Positions 22,353 through 22,399 of a stretch of DNA of 22,399 nt are shown here, in pieces; within the stretch, counting starts at the first letter, position 1, and each line of letters begins with the position of its first letter. Both the position numbers and the translations under genes were made by a program. Origin of the DNA: an uncultured Clostridium sp. (GTDB lineage Bacteria; Bacillota; Clostridia; TANB77; CAG-508); contig USQY01000024.1 in the NCBI GenBank assembly GCA_900557045.1, positions 1 to 22,399 on the forward strand. The letters run 5' to 3'. The notes beneath the pieces were generated by a model. The model searched no databases. It was not told the DNA's origin and saw only the letters and a list, made by a program, of their open reading frames with translations.

Positions 22353-22399
22353 TGTAAAAGTAAAATATAGTTTGTAAAACTAAAATAAATTGTAAGATT
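22352..22399. repeat. Imperfect tandem repeat of TTGTAAAA-type units at the right edge
   Basis: On the plus strand TTGTAAAAGTAAAATA (22352) is followed by TTGTAAAACTAAAATA (22372) and a third partial TTGTAAG (22390), spaced 20 and 18 bases. It sits directly before the membrane protein frame and may be its control region; it may continue beyond the window. Confidence 0.5.

Overview
The window is AT-rich DNA from a Clostridia-like Firmicute (inference). The evidence is strong AGGAGG-type ribosome binding sites, AT-ending codons, TGA used as a stop (rsmD), DisA, SepF, DivIVA and SpoIIIE/FtsK, and sigma-A style TTGACA/TATAAT promoters. No rRNA, tRNA, CRISPR array, insertion sequence or phage gene was seen.

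Almost all genes are on the minus strand. Reading from high to low coordinate, the core block (18.5 kb to 0.4 kb) is: mutL-miaA-HlyD-like protein; sepF-divIVA; rsmD-coiled-coil protein; ftsK-515-aa coiled-coil protein-beta-CASP metallo-beta-lactamase RNase; radA-disA-cyclophilin-like membrane protein; uvrC; and the start of an unidentified gene cut by the window edge. Most of these units are separated by recognisable terminators or promoters. The themes are DNA repair and genome integrity (MutL, RadA, DisA, UvrC), chromosome segregation and division (FtsK, SepF, DivIVA), and RNA or tRNA processing (MiaA, RsmD, beta-CASP RNase).

The accessory part (18.6-22.4 kb) holds three small cysteine-rich genes on the plus strand: two 37/38-residue single-helix micropeptides missed by ordinary length cut-offs, and an 89-aa protein. 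They converge on three minus-strand genes: a coiled-coil protein and two membrane proteins sharing a C-terminal domain. A 39-bp palindrome separates the two groups.

The most notable observations are: (1) the sepF-divIVA and rsmD promoters share an upstream array of four TGTAAT-like hexamers at exactly 11-bp pitch, resembling binding sites of OmpR-family regulators of the WalR type; (2) the pair of Cys-rich membrane micropeptides; (3) a one-base frame disruption in radA at a rare CGG codon; (4) two strong hairpins before ftsK, one carrying a GAACCGTCCCC motif; (5) a cyclophilin-like protein without the catalytic arginine; (6) a MutL with a very long Asn-rich linker containing a 21-bp tandem repeat. 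Several starts were moved from the longest open frame because the ribosome binding site or promoter decides the matter (uvrC, ftsK, divIVA, sepF, the 198-aa membrane protein).
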